The position numbers were made by a program, and so were the translations under genes. The notes beneath the pieces are model-generated. The model did not search any database and was not told the origin of the DNA. It saw nothing but the letters and a program-made list of their open reading frames with translations. This document shows positions 51,578-59,339 of a stretch of 60,824 nt of DNA, piece after piece. How positions within the stretch are numbered: the stretch's first letter is position 1; each line of letters starts with the position of its first letter. Origin of the DNA: JAXDBW01 sp034678405 (GTDB taxonomy: Bacteria; Patescibacteriota; Patescibacteriia; UBA10025; JAHIVO01); the NCBI GenBank assembly GCA_034678405.1, contig JAXDBW010000066.1, positions 1-60,824 of the forward strand, in the 5' to 3' direction.

Positions 51578-52906
51578 CTAAATCTGCATCGACATATTTA
51601 ATTCATTAATAGCGTAAAACTCTTCTGCCAGTAAAAATGCTTTTTGCTCTTCTGTGCGCTTGATAATAATATTCTCTACCGAGGAGTTGGTATCGAGACT
51701 AGCTCGTCCAATAGCAACATATAGTGAAAACACTGGAGACTCCTTCCAAGCACGGATGCCCTGGACCCGCATCTCCCATGATTCTTCCTCGAGCAGATCA
51801 ATTTTCTCTTTTACCTTTTCAGCTGATTCGGTCGGATTGGTACCCATCCGACGAAATTCTTTGAGATCAATCTGCCTGATCTCTTCAACTGGACCGATGA
51901 CCTGGCTCGGCTGCCGGATATCGACCACGTGTGGCTTGTCTGAGCGCAAGGGACGAATCCGAGGCATTTCTTCTGCTGGCTGACCATAGAGCTCGTGGGG
52001 CTCATCGCTCGGAATGGGACGAGGCTGTGGTGCCGTCGGTGGAGGAGTGGGCTGCGGTTTCGGTGGAGCAGGAGGGGGGGTGGCTGGGGCAGTAGATTTC
52101 TGCAGTTCCGCGAGCTGCGCCTGAACTTCAGCCTGCGCATCAGTTGCGGGAAGAGTTGGCTTCGGCTGGGCTGGCGACGGTGAGGCGGCTCCGCCAGGAC
52201 GTGGGACAAAAGCTGGCGGCGCGCTCGAATAGAGCGCCTCCCCTGACGAAGGCTTAGTTGGCTTCGGCTGGGCTGGCGGGGGCGTCGGGGATGGCTGTTT
52301 CCGTCCCTGTCCTTGCAGATCTGGAATTTCTGCCTCGAGCCTCTGGATAACTTGATCGGCCTGCTCTTGTGACAGATGTAACCCGCCGATTTTTTCGGGA
52401 CGAGTGAGGACATCTGCTGTCTCTATTGAATTGCGAAGGTTTCGTAGTCGGGACTCCAACACTTTTTCAAAACGTTTTTGGAGTACATCATTGGCAAATG
52501 TCAGATGCTGAGAATTAATAATCCCTGACACAATCGACTCAACTCGCGAGGACACATCTGGTTTCGGTTGACTCACCATCCGCTGCAATGCCTCCTGATG
52601 CTGCTTAATCTCAGCTGCATCTTCTTCATCATCGAACTGCACCGGCGCGGGGCTCTGCTGACTGACAGGAGGCTGGGGGGCGGGTGGTGTAGGGGGCGCG
52701 GGTGGTGGTGACGCTGGCGACACTGGTTTTGGCACTGGTGGCCGGGTCTGGGGAGTGGATGACGCAGCGGGTGCCTGAGGTTTTTCTTGAGGAGCTGACT
52801 CGTCCAAATCTAACGACGAATCATCAGTCACTTTGGTAAAGCGACCTGAGGTGTCCTTCACGAGGAATCCGTGCTGCCAGTCGTTTTGGTTTTGGTCGTT
52901 TGGCAT
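51578..52906 (-). CDS. Proline-rich cytoplasmic protein, first gene of the secretion operon
   Basis: The 442-aa product has no signal or membrane helix. Residues ~35-90 and 190-330 are Pro/Ala/Gln-rich and disordered (repeats of PAQPKPT, PPPAPPKPQP); a helical region (~95-190, with RVESIVSGIINSQHLTFAN) lies between, and the last ~110 residues form a well-ordered domain (VDIRQPSQVIGPVEEIRQIDL ... FYAINELNM) that ends 1 base before the prgI gene. I recognise no family. Likely a cytoplasmic adaptor of the secretion ATPase. ATG 52906 (MPNDQNQ) is preferred; ATG 52942 is also in frame. A promoter and a leader hairpin lie upstream. Confidence 0.75.
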   Translation of the reverse strand: MPNDQNQNDWQHGFLVKDTSGRFTKVTDDSSLDLDESAPQEKPQAPAASSTPQTRPPVPKPVSPASPPPAPPTPPAPQPPVSQQSPAPVQFDDEEDAAEIKQHQEALQRMVSQPKPDVSSRVESIVSGIINSQHLTFANDVLQKRFEKVLESRLRNLRNSIETADVLTRPEKIGGLHLSQEQADQVIQRLEAEIPDLQGQGRKQPSPTPPPAQPKPTKPSSGEALYSSAPPAFVPRPGGAASPSPAQPKPTLPATDAQAEVQAQLAELQKSTAPATPPPAPPKPQPTPPPTAPQPRPIPSDEPHELYGQPAEEMPRIRPLRSDKPHVVDIRQPSQVIGPVEEIRQIDLKEFRRMGTNPTESAEKVKEKIDLLEEESWEMRVQGIRAWKESPVFSLYVAIGRASLDTNSSVENIIIKRTEEQKAFLLAEEFYAINELNMSMQI

Positions 52907-52984
52907 GGGCCAGATGAGGTGGAGCATCACTGGATGATGCATCCGTAGTGTATTTTATTATTTTTTTATGCCCATTTGCGATCA

Positions 52985-53058
52985 CCTGAAGTCCTATTAC
53001 CCGCGGTGCGTCAAGATATCAAAATTAGTGTAATTTCCTGAAAAAAAACTTCAGGAAA
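52985..53058 (-). promoter_or_regulatory. Leader of the secretion operon with two mutually exclusive stems
   Basis: In the minus-strand RNA TTTCCTGAA (53050-53058) can pair with TTCAGGAAA (53034-53042), a perfect 9-bp hairpin with a T-rich loop. The overlapping CCTGAAGT (53048-53055) can instead pair with ACTTCAGG (52985-52992), 8 bp. Both cannot form at once. Downstream to the ATG nothing else was recognised. Confidence 0.4.
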
Positions 53059-53066
53059 GTGGATTC

Positions 53067-53095
53067 ATTATAGCATAATTTCCTCATAAAATCAA
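53067..53095 (-). promoter_or_regulatory. Promoter of the secretion operon
   Basis: On the minus strand TTGATT (53090-53095) and a perfect TATAAT (53067-53072) are spaced by 17 bases, with a predicted start near 53060 and a leader of about 155 nt to the ATG at 52906. Confidence 0.75.
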
Positions 53096-53168
53096 ACCAT
53101 ACAATACCACCGCACTACCCAACCATATAATTGCTTATTTACGAAAAAAATGGCATGCTAAACATACT

Positions 53169-55313
53169 ATGGCTGACATTGAAATAGAAAAACAGCGGCT
53201 CCAAAATAGAAAAAACTCTGGCCAGTCCCCGGACCAACCGGGCGGACTTTCTAGTGGTGGGGGTTCTGCGAACCCTCCAACCAGCCCCCACACATCCGCC
53301 AATGAAGATGATGATATTGAACAACTTCTCGAACGAGAACTAGCAAACATGAACAGCGGCTCACACTCGGATACTGGTGGCATGGAAGAGGTGCGGCCTT
53401 CTTCATCATTGGGTACCCACACAACGGGGGACGCGACCGCAGAAAACGCAAACCTGCAGCAAGCTGCAGAGCTCATCAATGAAGGATTCAAGGACTTTAC
53501 CGACCAATATGCCCGAGCAAGCCAGGAAATGGGCCGTGCCATGGGCGAAACTATTGGCGACAAAATCGGCTCACTCTCGAACTCTCTAAACAAGATATTT
53601 ACCTCCGCGGCCGCAACCATAGATCAGCTCCGGCAGCAGGGACGTGAGACAGAGGCTCGGGACGCCGCGCTCACAGCTATCGACCGGGGTCGGGAGCAAA
53701 CGAACAATACCCTCGGCGCATCGACACAGAAATGGTTTCAGCACTACGATCGCATCCTCTCTCAAACAAACCGACAGCCGAGCGCCAACAAAAAAGAAGC
53801 AATCAAGAAAGTAGCTATCGAGGCAGTTGACTTTATACCATTTGTCGGTTCGGCAAAGATGCTGACAGAGGCGGCGAGAGGAAAGACATTCCAGGGCACA
53901 CAACTAACGAATAAGCAACGTGCAATTCATGCACTCGAAGGGGGTGTCTACCTCCTGCTTGACTCGGCGACTCTCGGGACGGGTGGCGCAGCTGCCAAGG
54001 GCGGGCTACGGGCATCTAAACTACTAACTCGGAATGCCGCATTGGCCCGGAAGATAGGACTCAGTCGCCGCCTCTACAAACCTGTCTACAAAGCCGGTCG
54101 GGCCATAGCTAAAAATGAACGAATAGAAGGAGCACTTACCAGAGGCTTGCGAAAAATTGAGTCTAAACGAAAACGCTTCAACATTGACATTGAGAACACA
54201 GAAAAAATAATATCGGAGCGAGATTCTTCGCTCGACCAAACGCTGACAGCTGGCGCTACTCCCTCATCACAAACAACACGCTCTATCCCCGTCGAGCGCC
54301 TGGATCCAGCGGCACCGACTGTTACAACATCAAAGACGCAGCCAGCAACTCAAACCCCAACGGCGACTCAACCAGACAGTCTACCGCAACAGGAACCGGC
54401 ACAGATCAATCAATTGGATCAAGCGCCAAATAGTGGAATGGTGCCCACTCCAATCAATGCTACCCCCACCCAACCGAAACTGTCTCAAGCAGAGCAAGAA
54501 CAGCAGTGGCAAAGTGAGCTACAGCGAGCCCAGCGCGGCCCTCAGTCGAATCGAACTGGACTGGGAAAGACTGCTTTAGGACGACCAGTAACAATACCGA
54601 GCGGCGTTGGCCGCTCACGCACCCAGTCCGCGACCGATGACGATGATGCCGGTCCTACTGAGGAGCAGGAACAAGAATGGGGAAACCAGCTCCGGACTGA
54701 CCGGCTCAATCAGCTCCGGGGTCCCATGCGAGAACAACGGCTCAAAGAAATTATAAAAATGCACACGGGTGACCTTTCCGCGGCCAATCTAGATCCTGAC
54801 ACTAAGAAATTGGCAAAAATCCTAGAGACGGAATCGGGTACCGATGAGCGCCGACAGGCCATCCGTGAAGCACTCAAGGTAAGCAAATTATACAAAAGTT
54901 CATTCTTGACTAGTACCGGCGGATTTGGCTACGCTCTGGCCCTCGGGGTTGCGCTGGCCAAAGATTTGGGCGACGGATTTCTGGACTTCATCGACGCCGG
55001 CACAGTCACGACATGGATCACGACTACAGTTATTTCGGTTATCATGTGGATTATCATTCACAAAGGCTGGCTGCAAAAACTCTTGTACCGCTTCCGCTTC
55101 ATCGCCCGCGCCAAATATGCAATCAAGAAGGCTATTGCTCGGCGGATCTGGATGTGGCTGACCATGCCGATCATCGAGCTACTCCCCTTCCTCAATGTGT
55201 TTCCGTCAATGACTTTTACGGTATGGTTCTTCAAACGAGGCGTAGACCGGGCGCTCGCAGACGCAGAACGAGAAATTGACGAACTGGAGAAACAAATACG
55301 AAATTCTCTCTGA
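53169..55313 (+). CDS. 714-aa protein with pre-toxin-like domain and C-terminal membrane segments
   Basis: The N-terminal ~110 residues are disordered; a helical part (110-190) leads to a domain (about 190-330) with VDFIPFVGSAKMLTEAARGK ... LTNKQRAIHALEGGVYLLLDSAT, which follows the DFIPxxGxxK...GxxLxxxxRAxxAxxG pattern of pre-toxin (PT-TG) domains in polymorphic toxins. A Gln/Thr/Pro-rich linker (~370-480) and three hydrophobic segments near the C-terminus follow (GFGYALALGVALAKDLG, TTWITTTVISVIMWIII, PIIELLPFLNVFPSMTFTV). The next gene carries a paralogous domain. No toxin catalytic motif is visible. Facing away from the secretion operon, it may be a substrate or channel part; function is open. 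No Shine-Dalgarno was seen at the ATG. Confidence 0.75.
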   Translation: MADIEIEKQRLQNRKNSGQSPDQPGGLSSGGGSANPPTSPHTSANEDDDIEQLLERELANMNSGSHSDTGGMEEVRPSSSLGTHTTGDATAENANLQQAAELINEGFKDFTDQYARASQEMGRAMGETIGDKIGSLSNSLNKIFTSAAATIDQLRQQGRETEARDAALTAIDRGREQTNNTLGASTQKWFQHYDRILSQTNRQPSANKKEAIKKVAIEAVDFIPFVGSAKMLTEAARGKTFQGTQLTNKQRAIHALEGGVYLLLDSATLGTGGAAAKGGLRASKLLTRNAALARKIGLSRRLYKPVYKAGRAIAKNERIEGALTRGLRKIESKRKRFNIDIENTEKIISERDSSLDQTLTAGATPSSQTTRSIPVERLDPAAPTVTTSKTQPATQTPTATQPDSLPQQEPAQINQLDQAPNSGMVPTPINATPTQPKLSQAEQEQQWQSELQRAQRGPQSNRTGLGKTALGRPVTIPSGVGRSRTQSATDDDDAGPTEEQEQEWGNQLRTDRLNQLRGPMREQRLKEIIKMHTGDLSAANLDPDTKKLAKILETESGTDERRQAIREALKVSKLYKSSFLTSTGGFGYALALGVALAKDLGDGFLDFIDAGTVTTWITTTVISVIMWIIIHKGWLQKLLYRFRFIARAKYAIKKAIARRIWMWLTMPIIELLPFLNVFPSMTFTVWFFKRGVDRALADAEREIDELEKQIRNSL

Positions 55314-55320
55314 TATAGCA

Positions 55321-55349
55321 TTGACATGATTGATGGTATATAATATAAT
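55321..55349 (+). promoter_or_regulatory. Perfect consensus promoter of the 353-aa pre-toxin-like gene
   Basis: TTGACA (55321-55326) and TATAAT (55344-55349) are spaced by exactly 17 bases. The predicted start is near 55356. It begins 8 bases after the stop of the upstream paralogue, so the second gene can be expressed alone and strongly. Confidence 0.85.
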
Positions 55350-55399
55350 AGTCCGTTATCCTATAATAATATTACTCAATAAATAATCACCCGAGTCTT

Positions 55400-56461
55400 A
55401 TGAATAAGTTTGAATTCCCGCCACAGGAGGGATCCCACAAAAAAGAAACTGAATTAGATAAGATCCCTCGATCTGACGAGGAAGTAGAGGAGGCTCTCGA
55501 GCTGGAGTCTGAGGAGACTCAACCAATCGAAGAGATACGAGACATGCAGTCTGGGCCAGAAGATACTGAAGCAGTGAAGTCGGCCGAAATGCCTGAGTCC
55601 GTCGAACCCGCGGAAACAGAAGCGGCAGAGGCGGCTTTTGAGCAAGAGTTTTCTCCAGAAGAGCAGCAAGAAATGATAGATGAAATTGACGCGGGAACCG
55701 AAGCGTACGCCAAAGCCGAGCAAGAACGCGCCGAGCAAGCTGCAGAGGCAGAGGAAAAGGCCAGTCCACTAGAAATGGCTAAGCGCTTTTTCGCTGAGCA
55801 TCGTGAAGAATTTGACAAAATCGCCGAGGAGCTCAATGAACTCATCAATAAAAATCTTATCCCCGAAGCTCAAGAACTAGCAAGCAAATTCCTCTCGGAT
55901 GTCAGACAGAAAAGTGAAAAATACTTCGGCGACAAAGCTGACGAATGGTTCCAAGAATATGATGACCTGATGGCCAAGGCTGGCCAAGAAAAAAGCCAAA
56001 ACCGCAAACGACGCCTTATCAGTTTGGCTATTGAGGGGGTTGATTTCATCCCGGTCATCGGCCCGGTTAAGATGATTGCTGAAAGCACAAAAGGGTCTAC
56101 CTTCAACGGCAAAGAGCTGAAAAGCTGGAGTCGGGCGCTGCACGCGACGAGTGGCGTAGCTTTCCTCGCGCTTGACCTGACCGGTCTCGGCGCACTCGGC
56201 AAGAGCGTCAAAGCCGGAAAATTGATGACGCGTACCGCGGCACTGATGCGCAAAGTCGGACTCCCCCGCCAGATGTACAAACCAGCCTACAAAATAGGTC
56301 GATTTGTCTTGAATAATCCGACGGCCGCCCGAGCCGCTGACAAAGCGCTACGCTTCCAGATCGGAGCGCGCTCGAAACGCGCAAGAAAATGGAAGGACCA
56401 GGTATCTGATGAAGTTGAGGATATCTTCGTCAATGAAACTCAATCGCGTACCGCAGCGTAA
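55400..56461 (+). CDS. 353-aa paralogue with pre-toxin-like domain
   Basis: A strongly acidic, Glu-rich N-terminal half (about residues 1-130; repeats of EEVEEALELESEE type) precedes a helical segment and the same domain as the upstream gene (about 185-330: DEWFQEYDDLMAK, VDFIPVIGPVKMIAESTKGS, LKSWSRALHATSGVAF, LMRKVGLPRQMYKPAYKIGR). It lacks the C-terminal membrane helices of its paralogue. The acidic part may be a secretion signal or a mimic of nucleic acid. Enzymatic residues are not seen. It is driven by a perfect promoter, and is followed by a membrane protein gene 40 bases on. Confidence 0.72.
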   Translation: MNKFEFPPQEGSHKKETELDKIPRSDEEVEEALELESEETQPIEEIRDMQSGPEDTEAVKSAEMPESVEPAETEAAEAAFEQEFSPEEQQEMIDEIDAGTEAYAKAEQERAEQAAEAEEKASPLEMAKRFFAEHREEFDKIAEELNELINKNLIPEAQELASKFLSDVRQKSEKYFGDKADEWFQEYDDLMAKAGQEKSQNRKRRLISLAIEGVDFIPVIGPVKMIAESTKGSTFNGKELKSWSRALHATSGVAFLALDLTGLGALGKSVKAGKLMTRTAALMRKVGLPRQMYKPAYKIGRFVLNNPTAARAADKALRFQIGARSKRARKWKDQVSDEVEDIFVNETQSRTAA

Positions 56462-56501
56462 ACTGAGCGCCGCCCGCTGATTTAATCAATAACATACTTA
56501 T

Positions 56502-57224
56502 ATGTTCATATTATTTGGGGCAGCCTTATTCATCGGCGTATCGCTGTTGTACTATTTTGTCGACTTCGGCGTCGTGACATTTTCTGAGATTTTTCTGACC
56601 ATCTCTAGTTTTCTTTTCGCGATTTTTACCGGATTTTTCATTTCCCGACAGGGAAACCGCTACAGCGAAATTCGAGATGTCATCACTCATTTTGATGGCG
56701 CCCTATCATCGATCTATCGACACAGCGGACATTTCGGCGAAAAAACCCAGCACGCCATCGGCGCTATCGTCAAAGATCATTACGAAAAAATACTCTCCCA
56801 CCATGCTTGGGACTACCATTTCGTACATCCATCAACAACTATCACTTCCATTCACCGAACGCTGACTGAATACTGCGGGGATCAGAAACTTCCTTCCCAG
56901 CAGAACGAATCCCTCGCCTCCATCATGACCAGCCTCGAGTCACTCCAAATCAGCCGAAAACGTATGGTTGCGCTCCAGGCCGAACGTATCCCTCGGCCAC
57001 AATGGGGATTGGTCTATTTCCTAGGCATTCTCCTTTTTATCACCGTGACCATCATACCCTCAGCCGGCGTATTACTCAATACCATACTAAAGGCGTCATT
57101 TAGTACATCCGTCATCCTGGTCATTTGGCTATTACATGAATTTGACCGGCTACGGTTCTTCGAGGGAACTATGGGGGAGCATTCTGCGAGTGACGTGCTC
57201 GGGATTATTACAGGAAATAAATAG
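56502..57224 (+). CDS. DUF4239-like four-helix membrane protein
   Basis: The 240-aa protein has two membrane helices at the start (residues ~1-22 and 27-50) and two near the end (about 168-190 and 196-215), with a ~115-residue helical soluble part between. This 2+2 plan with SRQGNRYSEIRDVITHFDGALSSIYRH resembles the bestrophin-like DUF4239 family. Residues needed for bestrophin pore function cannot be judged. It follows the pre-toxin-like gene by 40 bases in the same direction, so if those are toxins it could be an immunity or release protein; that is speculation. Confidence 0.72.
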   Translation: MFILFGAALFIGVSLLYYFVDFGVVTFSEIFLTISSFLFAIFTGFFISRQGNRYSEIRDVITHFDGALSSIYRHSGHFGEKTQHAIGAIVKDHYEKILSHHAWDYHFVHPSTTITSIHRTLTEYCGDQKLPSQQNESLASIMTSLESLQISRKRMVALQAERIPRPQWGLVYFLGILLFITVTIIPSAGVLLNTILKASFSTSVILVIWLLHEFDRLRFFEGTMGEHSASDVLGIITGNK

Positions 57225-57250
57225 TCTGAAACAAAATTGGCCGAAACCCG

Positions 57251-57406
57251 TTATGGGACATCTGCCTTAATTTTTGCCTTATCGAATGCCCGCCGACCTA
57301 GTGTACTAGGGTATCGCGAAAACCAGAAAAACAACCGCGTTGTGGCAGCATCCATAGAAAAGCTGGCAAACCAAATAAAATCACATCGATTCCCAAAAAG
57401 CGGCAT
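57251..57406 (-). CDS. Possible 51-aa small protein downstream of the dipeptidase
   Basis: An ATG at 57406 (16 bases after the dipeptidase stop) opens a frame to a TAA at 57251-57253. The product begins MPLFGNRCDFIWFASFS and has a basic end (GRRAFDKAKIKADVP). It is Phe/Trp-rich in the middle. No Shine-Dalgarno and no family; a different frame on the same strand is also open here, so it may be chance. The rest of the 57225-57421 gap holds nothing else I can recognise. Confidence 0.28.
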   Translation of the reverse strand: MPLFGNRCDFIWFASFSMDAATTRLFFWFSRYPSTLGRRAFDKAKIKADVP

Positions 57407-57421
57407 AACCACGTAGCCTGG

Positions 57422-58390
57422 TTAGAGCCGAGCAACGATACGCGCGATATTACCATACATAATATCGCGGATTTCGTCGTCAGTGAAATGTCCTTCTTCC
57501 GAAAGTTTTTCGGCAATAACAGACATTTTGCCGACGTTGTCTAACTGAGTAAATAGCTGATCAGCATCCACGCCACCGAAATCGCTGCCAACAGCTACAT
57601 GCTTGGCAGAGCCGGCACTATCACTTGCCTGTTTGAATGTTTCGATAAACTTTTCCAGTGATGGAAAAAATGCCTGGTTTGGGGTAAACCCCACTACTCC
57701 ACCCCGATCGGCAATGGCGCGCAACAGCTTCTCATCGATCATACGCTCGGATGATCCAAGGGCGGTATGCGTCGCGGCAATTTTTTCATAATTACGCACC
57801 CGTTCCAAAATATCCTGGGCTGTCTTACGATTGGCGTGGGCAATATCAATAATCATGCCTTTTTCCATCAAGCTGTCGATAATTCGTTTCCCGAGGTCAG
57901 TGAGTCCGCGCCTCTTGTCTCCACGAGCGCCACCTCCGAGCTGATTATCGTGATTATAGAGTGGTCCGACCGACCTGACACCTCGTTCATACAGCTCACT
58001 CACGACTGCCGGATCACTAATAATATCGCCACCTTCTTTGTGTAGGACGACCGAATGGGCATCTGGGGTTCGCTCAATGTGCAGATCCTCTGGTCGCGTG
58101 ATAATCCGAAAATCTTCACTGGCATTGTAAAAATCAAGTAGCGCCGACTCGTCTGCCCGTAGTTGTTCGAGGCCGGATGTATCACCACTCGTGGCGGCCT
58201 GCTGTTCAGTTTCGGTAAGTCGTCGGTACACTGACGAAAAAATAAGATCCAGCTTGGCCAGGCCCTCTCGGGGTAACTGTTTGTTCCGTTCCCGCGCATG
58301 GTCCAATTCTGGATTTTCTAAAATTTCTGCAAGTTGAGGATTCAGGGTATCCTGATGGAAATCAGCAATGGGCATTCGTTCTCGATTCAT
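57422..58390 (-). CDS. Membrane-dipeptidase-like M19 metallopeptidase
   Basis: The 322-aa protein matches the renal-dipeptidase family: HXD zinc motif in ADFHQDTL (residues ~10-13), EGGD (E bridging both metals), NQLGGGARGDKRRGLTDLG, IDIAHAN and AATHTALGS (zinc His), then HVAVGSDFGGVD near residue 270 and the C-terminal GNIARI. All expected metal ligands are present, so it should be active on dipeptides, often those with a D-residue at the C-side. It has no signal peptide, so it is cytoplasmic. It starts 4 bases after the ATP-grasp stop, which hints at linked synthesis and cleavage of a dipeptide. Confidence 0.9.
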   Translation of the reverse strand: MNRERMPIADFHQDTLNPQLAEILENPELDHARERNKQLPREGLAKLDLIFSSVYRRLTETEQQAATSGDTSGLEQLRADESALLDFYNASEDFRIITRPEDLHIERTPDAHSVVLHKEGGDIISDPAVVSELYERGVRSVGPLYNHDNQLGGGARGDKRRGLTDLGKRIIDSLMEKGMIIDIAHANRKTAQDILERVRNYEKIAATHTALGSSERMIDEKLLRAIADRGGVVGFTPNQAFFPSLEKFIETFKQASDSAGSAKHVAVGSDFGGVDADQLFTQLDNVGKMSVIAEKLSEEGHFTDDEIRDIMYGNIARIVARL

Positions 58391-58394
58391 GGGA

Positions 58395-59339
58395 TTATGA
58401 CCGTAACGATAATTGATAAAATTTCAAAAAGAGATCATTGAGTGACTCTCCTCGATACTCTGCACTAAGGGTAGTGGCACTGCGAGCACGGAAACCAGGA
58501 TGCACATCAACCTCCAATAAGTACAACCGGCCACCGCGTATCAGTATATCAGCTCGCGAAAATGTCCGGCAACCCAGAGCCCGGTGCGCCGCGACTGACA
58601 GCTTCTTGACCCGAGCTCGAACTGCGGGTGAGAGCCGAGCGGGGGCGCTGACCGTACATGACATCAAATCCTTATGTTTAGCTGATAGCAGCGCCTCGGT
58701 CACTGGTCGCTCCATACCGACTGGCTCATACGCAGTCGGTCGGGCATTGCCAACGACCATGCACGTCACTTCTGCATCGGCTCTGATATACTCCTCGACT
58801 AGCACATCGTGACCACTCCGCTGGATCCGCTCGATGGTCTGCTGGCATTCACGTGGTGTACGAACTAAATAGAGACCACGGCTATCGGTGCCGTGCACGT
58901 CCTTGATCACACACGGATAACCAATCTGCCGTTGCATGCGACTAAGTATCCCAGGAGAGACCCGCGTGGCATGTCGAATACATATATCATCAGCTACTGA
59001 CAATCCCGCCCGACGAAACGCTCTTTTTGACAGATATTTAGAGGTGCCGAGATGAACGGCACGTGCGTCAGAACCGAGATATGGGATATGGTAGCGCTCG
59101 AGGAATTGTTCGACATCATTCTGATGATCTCGACCGTATGCATTTTTTAACACAACGGCAAATGCCCCTCGATCAAAATTAGTACGGAGGCGCATGCGCC
59201 CTGATGAAGTCCACGAACACACCGATACAGAAAAGCTGGATAACAGCCGACGAAGATCACGAACCTGCTCAGCATTTACTGCTCGCTGATTGCGGGCACC
59301 GGTATCTATGATCGCCAAGCCTATCAGTTGACTACTCAT
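58395..59339 (-). CDS. D-Ala-D-Ala-ligase-like ATP-grasp enzyme
   Basis: The 314-aa protein has the Ddl-like order: an N-terminal domain with a pre-ATP region (NAYGRDHQNDVEQFLERYHIPYLGSDA), the phosphate-binding Lys in CVIKDVHGTDSRG, VLVEEYI and the C-terminal metal motif RADILIRGGRLYLLEVDVHPGF. In true Ddl the last motif reads E-x-N with PG; here it is E-V-D-V-HPG, with Asp in place of the Asn ligand. It probably joins two amino acids or peptides with ATP; the substrate is unknown. It overlaps the upstream gene by 4 bases (ATGA) and precedes the dipeptidase, suggesting one pathway. Confidence 0.82.
   Translation of the reverse strand: MSSQLIGLAIIDTGARNQRAVNAEQVRDLRRLLSSFSVSVCSWTSSGRMRLRTNFDRGAFAVVLKNAYGRDHQNDVEQFLERYHIPYLGSDARAVHLGTSKYLSKRAFRRAGLSVADDICIRHATRVSPGILSRMQRQIGYPCVIKDVHGTDSRGLYLVRTPRECQQTIERIQRSGHDVLVEEYIRADAEVTCMVVGNARPTAYEPVGMERPVTEALLSAKHKDLMSCTVSAPARLSPAVRARVKKLSVAAHRALGCRTFSRADILIRGGRLYLLEVDVHPGFRARSATTLSAEYRGESLNDLFLKFYQLSLRS

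Noticed and set aside
57298..57516. Alternative 72-codon minus-strand frame running into the dipeptidase gene
   Set aside because: It overlaps the well-supported dipeptidase C-terminus in another frame.
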